Shown here: in pieces, positions 1 to 20,092 of the stretch
How positions within the stretch are numbered: the first letter of the stretch is position 1
Layout: each line of letters begins with the position of its first letter
Origin: Eopsaltria australis
Taxonomy: Eukaryota > Chordata > Aves > Passeriformes > Petroicidae
Direction of reading: 5' to 3'
Assembly: GCA_034509425.1 (NCBI GenBank)
Contig: JAVTVJ010000369.1
Span: 1,643,501 to 1,707,500, forward strand
DNA length: 64,000 nt
Made by a program: the position numbers and the translations under genes
The notes under the pieces: model-generated
Databases searched by the model: none
What the model was told of the DNA's origin: nothing
What the model saw: only the letters and a program-made list of their open reading frames with translations

Positions 1-564
1 TGAAATTTAGCTTGGTTACTCCAGATGTCATCCAGAGTGCTGTGCCTTGTACAGATCCCTAAAATACTCATGGTACTGGGAACTAATTAAAGTAACATGA
101 TGCTGGGCACACTCTTATCCTACCAGGCAGCAAGGTTCATAATCTGGTATCAGCCTTAACACACTGTAAAGTGCCAGACAGCTTTTGGGATCATCTTAAC
201 AAAGCTAAATATAATTCTGACACCCCCATGCTAGAAAGCAAACCAGCGTAAGAACAACTAGTGGCATTTTTTGGGGGTTTTTTAATATATTTTTTCCTTT
301 GGGTAATCACTGGGAGAAGGATGAAGAACGCAAATGGAAAAAACAAAAAGATCAGTCAGGTATGGAGGCAAAACTGAGCCAGACAATGGAGCTGAGCAAT
401 AGTTCAGTATTTTTGCTTGGGGCATGCTCAGATCTTAATAGCTACTGCTGCAGGGCATGCTCATAAATTTTTCATTGTCTTCTTTACAAAACACACAATT
501 CCTCTTTCAAAGCTGCAAATACTAAAAGGCAGAATAAAAAAAAGTAAGAGGAAAAAAGTCTTAC
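1..564 (-). other. ITCH intron (edge of window)
   Basis: This intronic sequence follows the 43-nt exon. No further ITCH exon (the VSTNG/proline-rich segment) is recognisable before the window ends. Confidence 0.7.
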
Positions 565-7678
<7,114 letters not shown>

Positions 7679-10600
7679 AATATGGGCTGGATCTTGAATC
7701 TGCATAAAGAGAGAATGCAAACATTTCAATACTCAGAAGCTCAAAAATTCATCTGGTTTTTGACATGTGGATACATTATAGTGCAAAGAAATCCATCACA
7801 CTTGTTTTTTGTCTAGTTCCTTTCCACTTCCCCAAAGTACAGAAAATCCTTTACAAAGGGTTCAGTCTCTATTACATGACCTGTAACTATTCAGGTTCTA
7901 GGCAAAAGAGGTCTTCTGATTTTGTCACTTCAGTCTGTCAATCAGTGAGTGAATGACGTTCCAATTCCCCAGTTTGCTGTACTTCTTATGTCTAAAACAC
8001 CTGCTTGTCTTGGTGTCGGTAAATCCTGGCTAAGTTTATCTGTGTCAAGTACTATTTGGTTTAAAAAAAATAAACAAACACCACAATCCACAAGTATAGC
8101 AAGAAGACTGAATATAAGTTATTAAATTAAAAAGTGAATTTCAAATTTAGAGAAACCTGCTTTTGCATCTTTTTTGTTTACACCTGGTCAGATTAAGTCT
8201 ACAGATAGGGGCTGTAACTCTACAAAGCACTTAACTATAAAAGGGAATACATCACTTTTGAAAGAGAGTAAGACAACTTTCAGTTACTGCACAACATTCC
8301 TTCTTGGTGCACCCCAACTCTCACACCAAGGCTGCTCTGATCCTCCCAGCCCAAGGCAGCCCAGATTCCTCCTTGCAGGATTTGGTTTTGCGGGGCAGAC
8401 AAAGTGGACAATGTGCATCACAGAGCTTCCAGAGAAATTAAATTCTATTAAATACAGACATCACTCTGGAAATACCCAGATACCCTGTGACCTAGTCCTT
8501 TTTAAAACACATTTCATCCCAACATCTCTTACCAACTGAACTCCACTGCAGAATGAACAGCCTGCTGGATACAACTTCCAGACCGCTCACTGCATCCCTG
8601 TCATGGCATGCTCCCTCCTTTGTGCCACTTCCACACTGTCTTTCCTGCAAACCATTCGTGCACCTCTCTGGGTGACCCCCATCTCGTGGGGCTCAGCTGC
8701 TGTGGCCAAGGAGCTGCTCATCAGCACTGAGCCCCCACTGCTGCCCCGCTTTGGGCAGCCACCTAACGGGAGCCCAACACAGAGCAAACATCCCACGCCA
8801 GCTCTCAAACTGCACACAACATTACTTCCAACATGGAAAGTGTTGGCTTAGGCTGCTGCTATCTGTATCATGAGTCAAAAGACTCCATTTATGAACTTAC
8901 AGCTGATAACACCACAAGCAGTTTATCTAACCCCAAACATGTTCAGCCATGCCAAGCAAACCACAATTTGTACAAGGAGATCAGGTCTTTCTTTTTGGAG
9001 GCTGCAGTTTGAAGCAGAAGTCAGTGACAGTGGAAATCATAATTCTACAGGTATTTTAAAGTGGTGAAATGGGAAGTTCTTGTGTCCTGCAGCTTGCTGA
9101 TGCCAGTGTTTCCTACTGCAGAATGTGACATCACAAAAAAAGGTACTGACTTGCTCAAATAGTATTTGGTGTTATTAGTGGAGTTCAGTGCTGTCACTAA
9201 ACTTCAGATGTGAATCACGCAAATTTAGATCACGTTAGAGTGAAAAAGATTTCAACATAACCATTTAAAAAGTAGCCTAAATTTAAATTATTTAGAAGGC
9301 AATTCTTAATTCTGCTCCTGGCTGTCCCAATCTCCCTGGGTATTCTTTATTCTGTATGAAAGCAATCAGATTACATCTAGACCAACACAGACACACTGGA
9401 TAGTCTGAAGGAGTCTGAATTTACAAAAGAGCTGCCAGTTCCCACCTGGAGAAATAACACTGCACAGAATACACCTGGGATCCCTGAAGGGGATCACTCT
9501 CAGCTGAACTCCCACACTAAGCATTTACACCATCCAACACTCATTCAGAAGCACGTGCTAAAGCCAACTTCCATATCTAACCCAGCAAATGCACCCATTA
9601 AAGTGATTTTAGTAACATTTGATAATTTTCACTGAGAACATGCAGAGAAAATCTAGCAGCTTAACCACATCTGAAACGAGTGTCCTGCAAACACCCGCTG
9701 AGTTAACACATGTAGATGTGTAAATGTTGGGAGACAGCCATCACCAACAACCAGCTTAATGAAAATTCCAGGAATATACTGCCTGTCAAAACTTCTAAAA
9801 AAAGAAACTGTACTGCTGGGGCATTTTCATCCAAGACAACAAATTTCCACCACAGTTTACAGTGCGAGGGGTGTGGAAGAAGGAGGAGAGAGTGTAGCCC
9901 AAATGCTACACTAGGAAAAAGGAAGGCAGCAAAGGAGGATCCTGAGTTATTTTTCTAAGAAATCAGGAGGGAGCTGCTTTTCTCCCCACCCTTTTTAGTG
10001 CGTTGTGGTTAAAGCAAAGGAAGGGAAGAGCTGGGGAGGAGCTCCTCAACCCACAAAATCAGGGAGTATAGACAGCAGAAAAATACTATCAACGGATTAA
10101 GAGACCTTCAGTGTCACACCAATTTAACTTGGGTGACTTCATTCAGCACTGGGATTTATCTGGTGAAGAACCAGATAAAGAAGAATTACTACTGAAGAAG
10201 GTAATTTTGTTCCGTATTTATTTGAAAGAACAGAAGCCACCTATGAATGAAACCATGTGAGTGAGAACAAAACCCTGGGACTGTTGTATTTCACACACAT
10301 TGCTTTGGAAATATGTTGGCACATGCTCTTTATAATTTAAAAAAATACTGAAATAATTGCACATCGTTGGCTGCTTAAAGTCTTATGTTTAGTAATTAAT
10401 TTTAAGAATAGGCTAAGCTGCTCTTTGCAGGTGTTCCTATTCAAAGTGTATTTGCAATTTCAATATATGGAGAAAAAAACCTACATAATGAAAAGAATTC
10501 TTTCAATATACCCAGTAATTTTAACAATGGTTTTGACAACCTCACTATGTAACAGGAATACAGACTTTCAGAAAAAGCATAAAGTATACAAAGTTTTGTT

Positions 10601-13600
10601 TAAAAAACTGCATGCAAATGTAACATGCCCCTTTTATCAACAGGTATGTGATAAATACAAGCACTTTTTTTTTGTGTGAGAAATTATAAAAATACTTCCT
10701 CTCCTTCCCCCCAAACACTGAAAGCATGCATATTGTGCAAAAAGGTTTTTCTCTTTTAATATTAGCTATAACTACACAGTGAGCCCAGGCAGAGACAGGG
10801 AGTTTGGCAACCTACTTGCTTAGCAAATTTGCAGTTACTCTGACTGTTCAAGTTTCATCTTTAAAGTAAAATGTGGTTTGACAAAGCTGGTTTTAGTGGT
10901 TTACACTTTTTTCCCCCTAAAATAAGTTTTAAGGACGTGGTCAGGTTTGCTCAAACAAGTCAAAAGACAAAAAGGAAGAAACTGCTGAGTAATCAACCAG
11001 GGAGAAAAGAATAGACACAGATTATAAGAGTGTAGAGTACACATTGGAAAGGGAAGCAATTAAGAGGTTTGCATCAAGGGATATTTATATAAGCAATGGA
11101 TCAGAGAGGTTTAACACAGAATGCAGCTTGACTCCCTTTGGCCATTGCCTTGTGAGCAGCACTACATCCATTCACCAAGAAGGCTGGAAAATCTGAGCAA
11201 TCTGTGCCAGAATACAACAGCTGGAATTTAAAATTGTTCTTTGAACAAATGTGAAAGCCATACTTGGTCTGAAAACAGGCTGTGGATTGGATTTCTGTGC
11301 TCTGTGGTCCTGTCTCCCCTGCCATCAGAGCCAGCACAGGCACAGCTCCTTGCAGCCTCCATGCTCAGGTTATCCAGGTACAAGCCAACATCCACACAGC
11401 TGCTCTGAGAGCAACAAGAGAGATCCCAACTGAAGGAGAAGACTGGAGCCCATTCAGAACACAAGCTAAAAATGTATTTGTGGGAAATACAACTTAATCG
11501 GTTTGGGAAGCAAACCAAGTGACATGACCTTCAGAGGCTGCAAGGAAGGACAAGCAAGATGTATCAACCACAAAACAAATGAAAAGAGGTGCCCAACTTC
11601 TGTCCTGGCCCTACAGTAGACTTACTAACGAGAAATGCTTGATGCTGAAGTAGAAGCTTCATCTACTATCCAGTCTTAAAACTGTATATTTCACTTTTTT
11701 CCATATCTGATCCATGTATACAATATCTACTCCTGGTTCAACACAGGAATCCCTTTCTTGTTACACCTCCTTACAGATGATCATTTCTGCACCCTTTCCA
11801 AGGACAGTGGTGTATCAAGAGTCAGAAGTCACATCTCCTCTAAATCAACAGGTCTAATTCTACAAGTGAGATTATCTGAATCTGCTCTCTAGACCCACCA
11901 TTCTGAACTCTTCTATTGAATCTTTTGCTGCTAAGAGCAAACATACCTTGTAGAGAATGTAATGAAGACACTAAATTGAGATAAACCAAGTAGGGATGAA
12001 TATGTCCATAAATCAGCTAAACAAGTGTTAAAATGGCTTTGATTGGTAACAAAAGGCACTTCTTGCAGGACTGAGGAGTGTTTGTGTCAAGGCCAGGACG
12101 CCTTCATTCTGATAAGACCCCAGCACAGATGCCTGACCAGCAAAACAGCCTGTGCTTCAAAGAGGAGAGTGCCAACAGAGTTATGTCACATCACATATGT
12201 CATTCCATTTCCTGTCAGCCCAACAGGAAAACATACCATAGCTTTAAAGAGATGGATATTCCAAATGAAGAAAAAACAAGCAGCATTAGCCTTCACTGAA
12301 GATTTATGGAAGCTGAAGTGAGCCAGATTGTGAAGCAAAGGACTAGCAAAAAACAACTCTTGACTCCCAGAGGATATAAAATATCCATATATGAAGTAGT
12401 TTGTTGTCACCAACAGGAAGCTGAAGCACAATAAACAGTGACAGATACTATCAGAGCACAAAGAGACACCGGCTATCCCATCTCAACATGTGGGAATGTC
12501 CTGGTGTCTGTGAGTACACAAGTGAGAGGGCAAGTTAATGAAATGTGTGAGAGGCTACAAGTAATGCGAGATTTTAAAGATAAATACCACATTCTCTGTG
12601 GTAAAGAGAGTGACACTCTTTACCCTGTAACATCTCATACTGAGTTTTATTTTACTAACTTCCTGTGACCTCAATGCAACATGAATGATAATGAGTGTGA
12701 TGCCATATTGATATTCAACAATGGCATCAAAAAATGACTGTCACAAACAGATTTTAAATTACAGCAGCAAAGACTAAGAAATTACACACTATCAGCCTTA
12801 AACACCTTTTCTAGAAACAATTATTTATGCTGTTATTCAGTGCTTTTTCCTTGTTCTTAAATATCTACCACTTCAAGAGAGAACTGAGCATGGCAAACTC
12901 TTCTGAATCTGAAGTTTCTAAGTTGGAAATCCTGAAAAACATTCACCCTGCCTGCCAAAGCAAAGACATTGCCCAATGAAAGGCAGAATAACTCTGGAAA
13001 CGTTGTAGCCAGCCAGTGACACTCTAACTTTTCCTGAATACCTGGGATCAACCAGTGCTCCTTGTGCAAATCGCACAGGTTAGAAAAACTGGTCTATCAA
13101 GTTCAGCCTGAGGAGAAAAATGCTTCCAACACTGCTTGGAGTCCAAATTAAACTCTTTGGGCCTCCCAAACTGGAGACTTACAGTAAAATTATAGAGAAT
13201 TCAGTCATTAGCATTTCTGTGCAATGAGAAGCCTGCTTGTGAAACCTGCACCTCAGCAGAAATAGTTCACATGGCTTTTTCCTAAACACATGGAGTATTT
13301 GATTCTGAATAAAAGAATGGGAAAAAGAAGCACAAAGAAACGGAACTGCAATATAAAAAATTCAAAGAAAGACAAGCGTAATTTGACAGTTTTTCACACT
13401 TTCAGTAGTACATCAGAAATTCCCTGACCACGAGCTGTTCTTAGACTGAAACTGTGGCAGGCAGGACAAAAGGGATAAAACTGGCACTGCCACCAACTCA
13501 GACAACTTCCCAATGGATTTCCTTCCTACCTAGGAGGATGTTAGCTTTTACTAACTTTTAAGAAATGCTCAAAGAGGGGGAAAAAAGTAAAATGTACATG

Positions 13601-14009
13601 AACATCATATGCCTTTTGCTTCATTTCCAAAAGCCTGGCAAGAGCAGCCACTGCAGAGAGCTGCACAGGATAATTAAAACCATTTGTGAAAACAAAGGGA
13701 TGGTCTATTTTTATTTCAGCCATTTCCTTCTCATGGTACAATCCATTTCAAAGAGGACAACAATTCATATATGCAAACCACTAAGCTAAAACTGGTTCAC
13801 TGCTGCAATCTTCAAAACAGAGCAATACTGAAAATGGCTGGTTCTTAAATGCCACCATTGGAGAATATCCATGAAACCTGACATGCATGGTAACCCCCAG
13901 TACAGAAAATCAAACTAGTACTAAGATGAGAGGAGAAAACAGTGAGACTGGAGTAGTTGTAACTACCACAAACTCAAAATAGATTTTTAAAATTACTGTA
14001 TTTACCTGT

Positions 14010-14046
14010 ATTAACTGGACATTAACTGGACATTAACTGGATTAAC
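14010..14046. repeat. 11-bp tandem repeat, about 3.4 copies
   Basis: The unit attaactggac is repeated in direct tandem inside ITCH intron 1. Confidence 0.85.
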
Positions 14047-16674
14047 GCCTGTGTTTTACAAACCACTGTTTTTAGAAATTAATTTTGGCCTTTAAAATTC
14101 TTTGCAAAAAATCTCTGGTAATCACATAGTTTCAACACCATACTGCACTCACTCAGAACTGTTTCATTCTAATGCTTCTGTGATGAGGTTTCAGGAAAAT
14201 TTCCCAGTGGGAGTTCATGACCAGAACAAAGTTACAATCTCTGGAGTGGAAGGTAACAGTTACCTTGCTACCTGCAAAGCAAGACAAATTGCTTTTCATT
14301 CAAACCAGATATTCAAGCCTGTTCCTTTACTCAAGCTGAGAGTTCCCAGCTGTTACCATGGACTGGCAACACACAAAGTAAAACCTCTTTATAGGGGTCT
14401 GTGCTCTTTTATCTAGCTCGGGATGGGCAAAACTCTTTCCTAGGCCCCCATTTCAGGAAGGTCAAGAGTTTTAATTCACAGTTGGCTGTCTTTTCTCAAT
14501 GGACACCCCTAAAGGTGTGAGCACACAACAGTTTTACTTATCAAACACATCTAATCATATTTGGTTGAGGAGGCAGAGTGAGCACCTGGCAGCCAGCCAC
14601 AGTCAACCCACCCCACTGCTCTGCTGTGACCCTCACGTTTCTTACAGAATGGTTTAAATTAAGTTCAGCTTTCAAAACACAAACGCACAATCTGAAACCC
14701 ACCAGGTGACAGTTTGTGAGCAGAATTTATGCCCTTAAAAGGTGGAAGTCCTAGAATTGGGAATGATTTGACAATATAGTGAACTAACTTCTCAGAATGA
14801 GCAGTATTATTCTTCCATAGGGAAATGCCCTTTTAGCATCTCCAAAGTTCCTCTGACCTTAATTATTCCTGCTACTAGGACTGCTATATTGTTATTATAC
14901 ATCTCTAACAAAAAAGGCATCAAGTTCTAGCAATCAGAACTCTTACATCTTGTAGAAATTAATTACAGTTTCCCCTCTCAATTCTTTTACTACCTTGCAC
15001 CGTGAACCATGTCCTATATGGACTTTTGAGGAACTAGAGGTTAAAGAAATATTCTGTGCTGTAACTTCAGGGATATCCTTCCTCAGAGAGGAAGAAGACA
15101 GACTGAAGCAATGTAATCAGCAGCTTGTACTTCCCTAACAGGCAATAAAACATTTTATATTTCACTTTTAAAAAACAACAACTACATTTTGAGGTTTCTA
15201 TAAAGTAAGTACCTAGAAAGTATAAACAGCATTTTTTCAGTGGTAATCTTGGAAGAGAATTTTCTCTGGAGAAAAGCACACGGTGTAGCCAGACACTTCC
15301 AAGCAGCCACTGTTAAACTGCTCTGACATTAACCTGACCAGGTATCTAACAATATTTAGTGCTTTCTATAAACTGCAGCTGCCTGATAAACACAATATCC
15401 TACAGCACACAGCCTCAGTTATGGCTCAGCCAAGTAACACCCCACCTGACTGCAGGAATACACGTACCTGTTCTGTAATTTGGAGATCAGGTTTCCCAAC
15501 ACAACTCACATTTTACCAGGAAGGACAACTTTGAGCCCAAAGAAGTACTGAAGAGAAGTAGCACAAGATAGTTAACAAAACAGTTACCCAAAGCAATAAT
15601 GTTTTGTTCCATCTTCCCTGCAAAATCTTATTTAGCCCTACAGCCATGTTTAGCTTCAGTTGGCTCAAAGGTAGAGAGGCTCCTACAAAGCAAAAATCCC
15701 CATCCTGAGCATCTCAGTCAAATATTCATGGTGGTGTTAGCAACAGGTTATTTTAGACCTTACCATGACAGCATGCAAAGGAATCTTCTGAAGAAGTTTA
15801 CCCCAAGTCCCTTCCTGTCTGTTGCTATGGGAAGGGGAAGGAAAGAATTATCTGGAGGCCTCTGCTTATCACTGCTTCAGCTGCATAACACAGTAGTGAG
15901 AAGAGATAGTCACATAAATCCACAAGCTATAAGCTACTTATTCATGTTATTAAATTCATTTTTTATTAGGGCAATGAAATAATCTTAGTGCGATCACCCA
16001 GAGGAAAAACATTAAATCAAAATTTTACATTATTCCTCCCTTTAGGCAATTTTCTTACTTGTAACCTATTAACTGATGACTGCCTGGAAGAGGTAATTCA
16101 AACCACCTTCCTTTTAGCTATCTTTTTGCAGTTTCAACAGTTTTCCTGCAATACAAGAAGTTAGTAGAAGTAGTCAGGAAAAACGCATACTAACACTTAT
16201 GTATTTAAAACAAAGACATTCATGATTAAAAACATGAAACACTTAATACATGAACAAAACTTGAAAAGATGAAAAGACACTAGAAAAAAAACCCAAAGTT
16301 TGCCTATTCTGAAGTGCCCAGAAAATTAAGGACAAGGAGACAAAATACATATAATAGGCACTGACTTTGAAGTCATGGTACCTAAATCTTGTGAAAATTT
16401 TCACTGAGGATGAGAAAAGTGTGCTTGGTTTAACTCTTGGATATTTCTGAAAACAATATAAACAAGTGCCAAGCTACATTTATATCTTTCTCTCTCCCAA
16501 GTATTTCTGCTCATCTCTATGCTGTGCATTTAAGCAAAACATGATCTAAGAATGATCTGAAAATAACATATGAAAATGTGTTACTGAAGGAACATACAGG
16601 GATATCTCAAAACAAGAACACACTTCTAGGAATTGCTTTTAAATTCTTCCGTTTTTTTTTTCAATAGAAACAAA

Positions 16675-16770
16675 CAACGATCTGAGCTGGAAAGGGCCTC
16701 TAGGGGTCATCAACACCCTCCAAAACAGGGAATATCAATGTTAAACCAAGCTGTTCAATGTCTTGTAGAA
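16675..16770 (-). mobile_element. Possible CR1 LINE remnant
   Basis: The stretch gagctggaaagggcctctag followed by gggtcatcaacacc resembles the antisense CR1 3' end (pattern: ggttggaa-gacctc-agatcatc-agtcca). The rest is too diverged to follow. Confidence 0.35.
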
Positions 16771-18513
16771 ATATTCACTACACTCAACTAGGAGCAAAAT
16801 ACAAGTCATAATAAAGGCATCTTAATAGATATTCATGTTTCCAGACACAACGACAACAGCAGCAAGAACCTGGAGAACCCTTCCCAGCAACAGGGAAAAT
16901 CCCACACAGTATATCCACCTATAGGTGAGGTTTCAGGTTTGCCCAAAAAGGGGTCCAGCTTTTATAGGCCCAAATCAGCAAGTCAAAGTATCTTGATGAT
17001 ATTTTTAGCACAGAAGCTCCTGGATCTGATGGCATACTTTGCAACCAGCCAGGGCCACAGCTTGGCCAGAGCCCAGGCCTGGGTTGGGAGGGTTTTCCCC
17101 TAAAATACCCTACAAACAAACCTCTATTCATGTCAGCTAGGAAAGTTTCTGAAAATGATACATTTCTTGCAGATAACTACACAAGGTTATACAGAGCTAG
17201 CATAAGTGTCTGTGTCATTTATTTTTAGCTAAATAATACTGATGGTGTTAGTCATATAATGCCCAGGGTTCATCTTGTAAGTCAGCTCTGACTGAGGCCT
17301 GCTGCTCAGGCCTCAGCACATTAAAGTGGCAATAAGAAACACTTTCTCTGCTGCAAAACAGTACAGTAAAACAAAATATGAGACCACCACCTTCTGTTTC
17401 ACCACCCACCTTGCAGCCTTGGAACAATTCTCTTCAGAAGCAGTTACACATTCAGTTATTAACAGAGGACAGCATCTACGGAGGATTTCATAATCTCTGG
17501 CCATTAGTTTTACATCTTATTTACAGCACAGTGCTTGCTTCACATTATTTCCCCATTCCTTTCTCAGAGCTACACTTCATTATCAATGTTTCCTACACAC
17601 AGCTAAACAAACCTGCAAAAAGCTTTTAACTCTGGGGAATGAAAAAAACCAGAAAGCTTGACCATTAAATTACCCAATTACCTGTAGTCATTACTAAGTA
17701 TGACAACCTCAGCAGCCATTACAGTTATTGTACATGTTTTTGTATGTTTGTAAAATTGTACAGTTGTAATGTTTTTAAAGGTAGCTTTTGGAACGACTGT
17801 TGCCTACCAGCAAAATGTAAACCCTGATCATCTCACCTGGAAGCCTCAAATGGAGCAGATACAATTTCCAAAAGGCCAGTGCTGGTGTCTCCATGAACCT
17901 AAACAGGATTTTTCAGGATGTTCTGTGCAGGACTGTCCAGCACACAATGCACCTTGTTTTAAGTGTCCAACAGCACTGGTGAAGCTTTAATGAGTACAAA
18001 ACTACCTCCTTCTGTGGGTATAGCAATGAAGAGAGCTCCAGACACACCTCCACTCCTTTGCTCCCAAGAACACAAGGCTTGTGGAGCTTTTAGGAGATAT
18101 TGCCTATAAAAACTTGCTAAACAGATCAGTGTAGGTCCCTGTGCAATAAATGAAATCAAAACAGACTGCACAGCCCTGCAATTCAGCCTGGCAAGGCTCA
18201 TCAAAGAAATTATGAATCATCCCCTACTACCAGTGACAACCACACATCTGAAATGTGCTGATGACTTGAAATCTCTCAAAAAAGAAAGCTCTTTGTCACT
18301 TGCTGCTTGTACCTGCTGTAGCAAAGTAGATGGTGTTAGACAGTTCCTGTTGATTGACTCAGCTGTGGGAACAAGAACTGCTGTAGACAATGCACTGAAA
18401 TTCTGACAGTAACTTGTTACCAAGTTATGACTACACATACCCCCTAAGAAAAATAAGCTGCTTCTCTGAGTATTCTTACACAGGACTCCTGATAACTGTG
18501 AAACAGTGTATTT

Positions 18514-18530
18514 AAAAAAAAAAAAAAAAA
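18514..18530. repeat. Poly(A) tract
   Basis: There are seventeen consecutive A residues with no associated element that I recognise. Confidence 0.8.
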
Positions 18531-20039
18531 TAGGCACACTTTGCATGCCCTGGCAAAATACTCTGTGCAGATAGAGTAATTCATTGTGAACACACCACAT
18601 CATATATCCACTCCTTCATGGCTTCCTTGGCTATGCATCATGTGGCAAACCAAAAAGGAACTCACATACTGGAGCAACAGTACAGGCCCATAGGGTCATA
18701 ATGCTGTGCATTGACCACCTTAAACATCAGCAAAACATCCTTAGAGATACAAACCTGAGTTTGAACCATGAGAGGAGTTCTGACAGTTTTCTTGTTAATT
18801 CTGTTCAGACACTTTACCTAGCTCGCAATACATTAGAACATTATTGTGTGTGATTAGAAGTCATGAAGGCAGAAATACAGAATATGACATATAGAGTTTA
18901 CTATTTTTAAAACAGGAAGTGAAATTCCAAAAAGCAAAGAAATCCCAGCTGTGACACAGGCTTTCTCAGAATAGATCTCATCCCTATTATTACTGTCTGT
19001 AAGTCCCCTCCTCTCTCACCTCCCACATCAGCCACCCTTAACTATGAATTTCATTTTGTTGGTATCTTCTCCACTCAAACACAGAGTTCACTGGGCAGCT
19101 CCCAGCCTCAAAATGAACAGGTATTAGTATGAAAATTTTTTCACCTCTAATATCCCCCTCAGGACAGTATCATCTTGTTCACACCACAGATGTGAAGCAA
19201 GATGTTGCTTAAATGTTATTTTTTGTTTTAACAACTCGAGCTCTCACTAGTGCCTTAAGTCTTGTAGTTCTGAGAACCTGATGACAACTGGAAAAGAAGG
19301 GAAAGGAGAAAAAAGTAATGATATGCCATGCCACACCTCACAAGGGCTATGTTTAAAACCTTTAAACCATGAAGAATATCAAATAAACCACCAGCAAAGT
19401 CAACACGTCTCCACACAAGAGCAAATCCACCTGCCCAAACCAGATTTCAGAACAGGAGTTAAATACCCTGATTCAATGGGTGCACCAAAGAACAATGAGA
19501 ACACCGCTGCCTCATGACAGCTTTTTCATTGACCTGAACTCGATTTGGTCCAGGCAAATGTTTAATAAATGCAGCATTGCTCTGGAAATTGGTCTTTTTA
19601 ATGTTCACAAAATGCCTCGTTGGTATAAGGCAAGAAAAAGATACTCTAAAATCTTAAAGGTAAACTCAATTTAGCATGCACGAAGTGGAACATGCCAATT
19701 ACATGTGGGATTACTGCCTGTGGATCCTAAATTTTCCTCTGTATCTTTAGGCGATGAGCACTTAAATGGAAGTGAGTATCACACAGTGAGTACCCACCTG
19801 AAAACACAGGTGACAGCTGTTTAGTTTGGGCAGCTATGGAAACTTTCATGTAGAGTGAGGTGATCAAAGTGTCCTCCTTCAGCATTTCCCTCCTCTTTTC
19901 TGTTACCATTATACACATTATTCCCCTTCAAACAGCTGGAATAAGAAACTGCTCTGAAGGCTTCATCATTGAAGACATCACATGCATTGGGTCAATCACA
20001 GACATTTAAGAACCAAAGCAGATTTGTGATCTATGAACT

Positions 20040-20092
20040 GGTGTCTTTAATGTTCCTTCCAACCCAAACCATGCTGTGATCCTGATACAAAA
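20040..20092 (+). mobile_element. CR1 LINE 3' tail
   Basis: This short stretch (gttccttccaacccaaacca followed by tgctgtgatcctgat) matches the conserved 3' terminus of avian CR1 elements. The copy is extremely 5'-truncated. Confidence 0.65.
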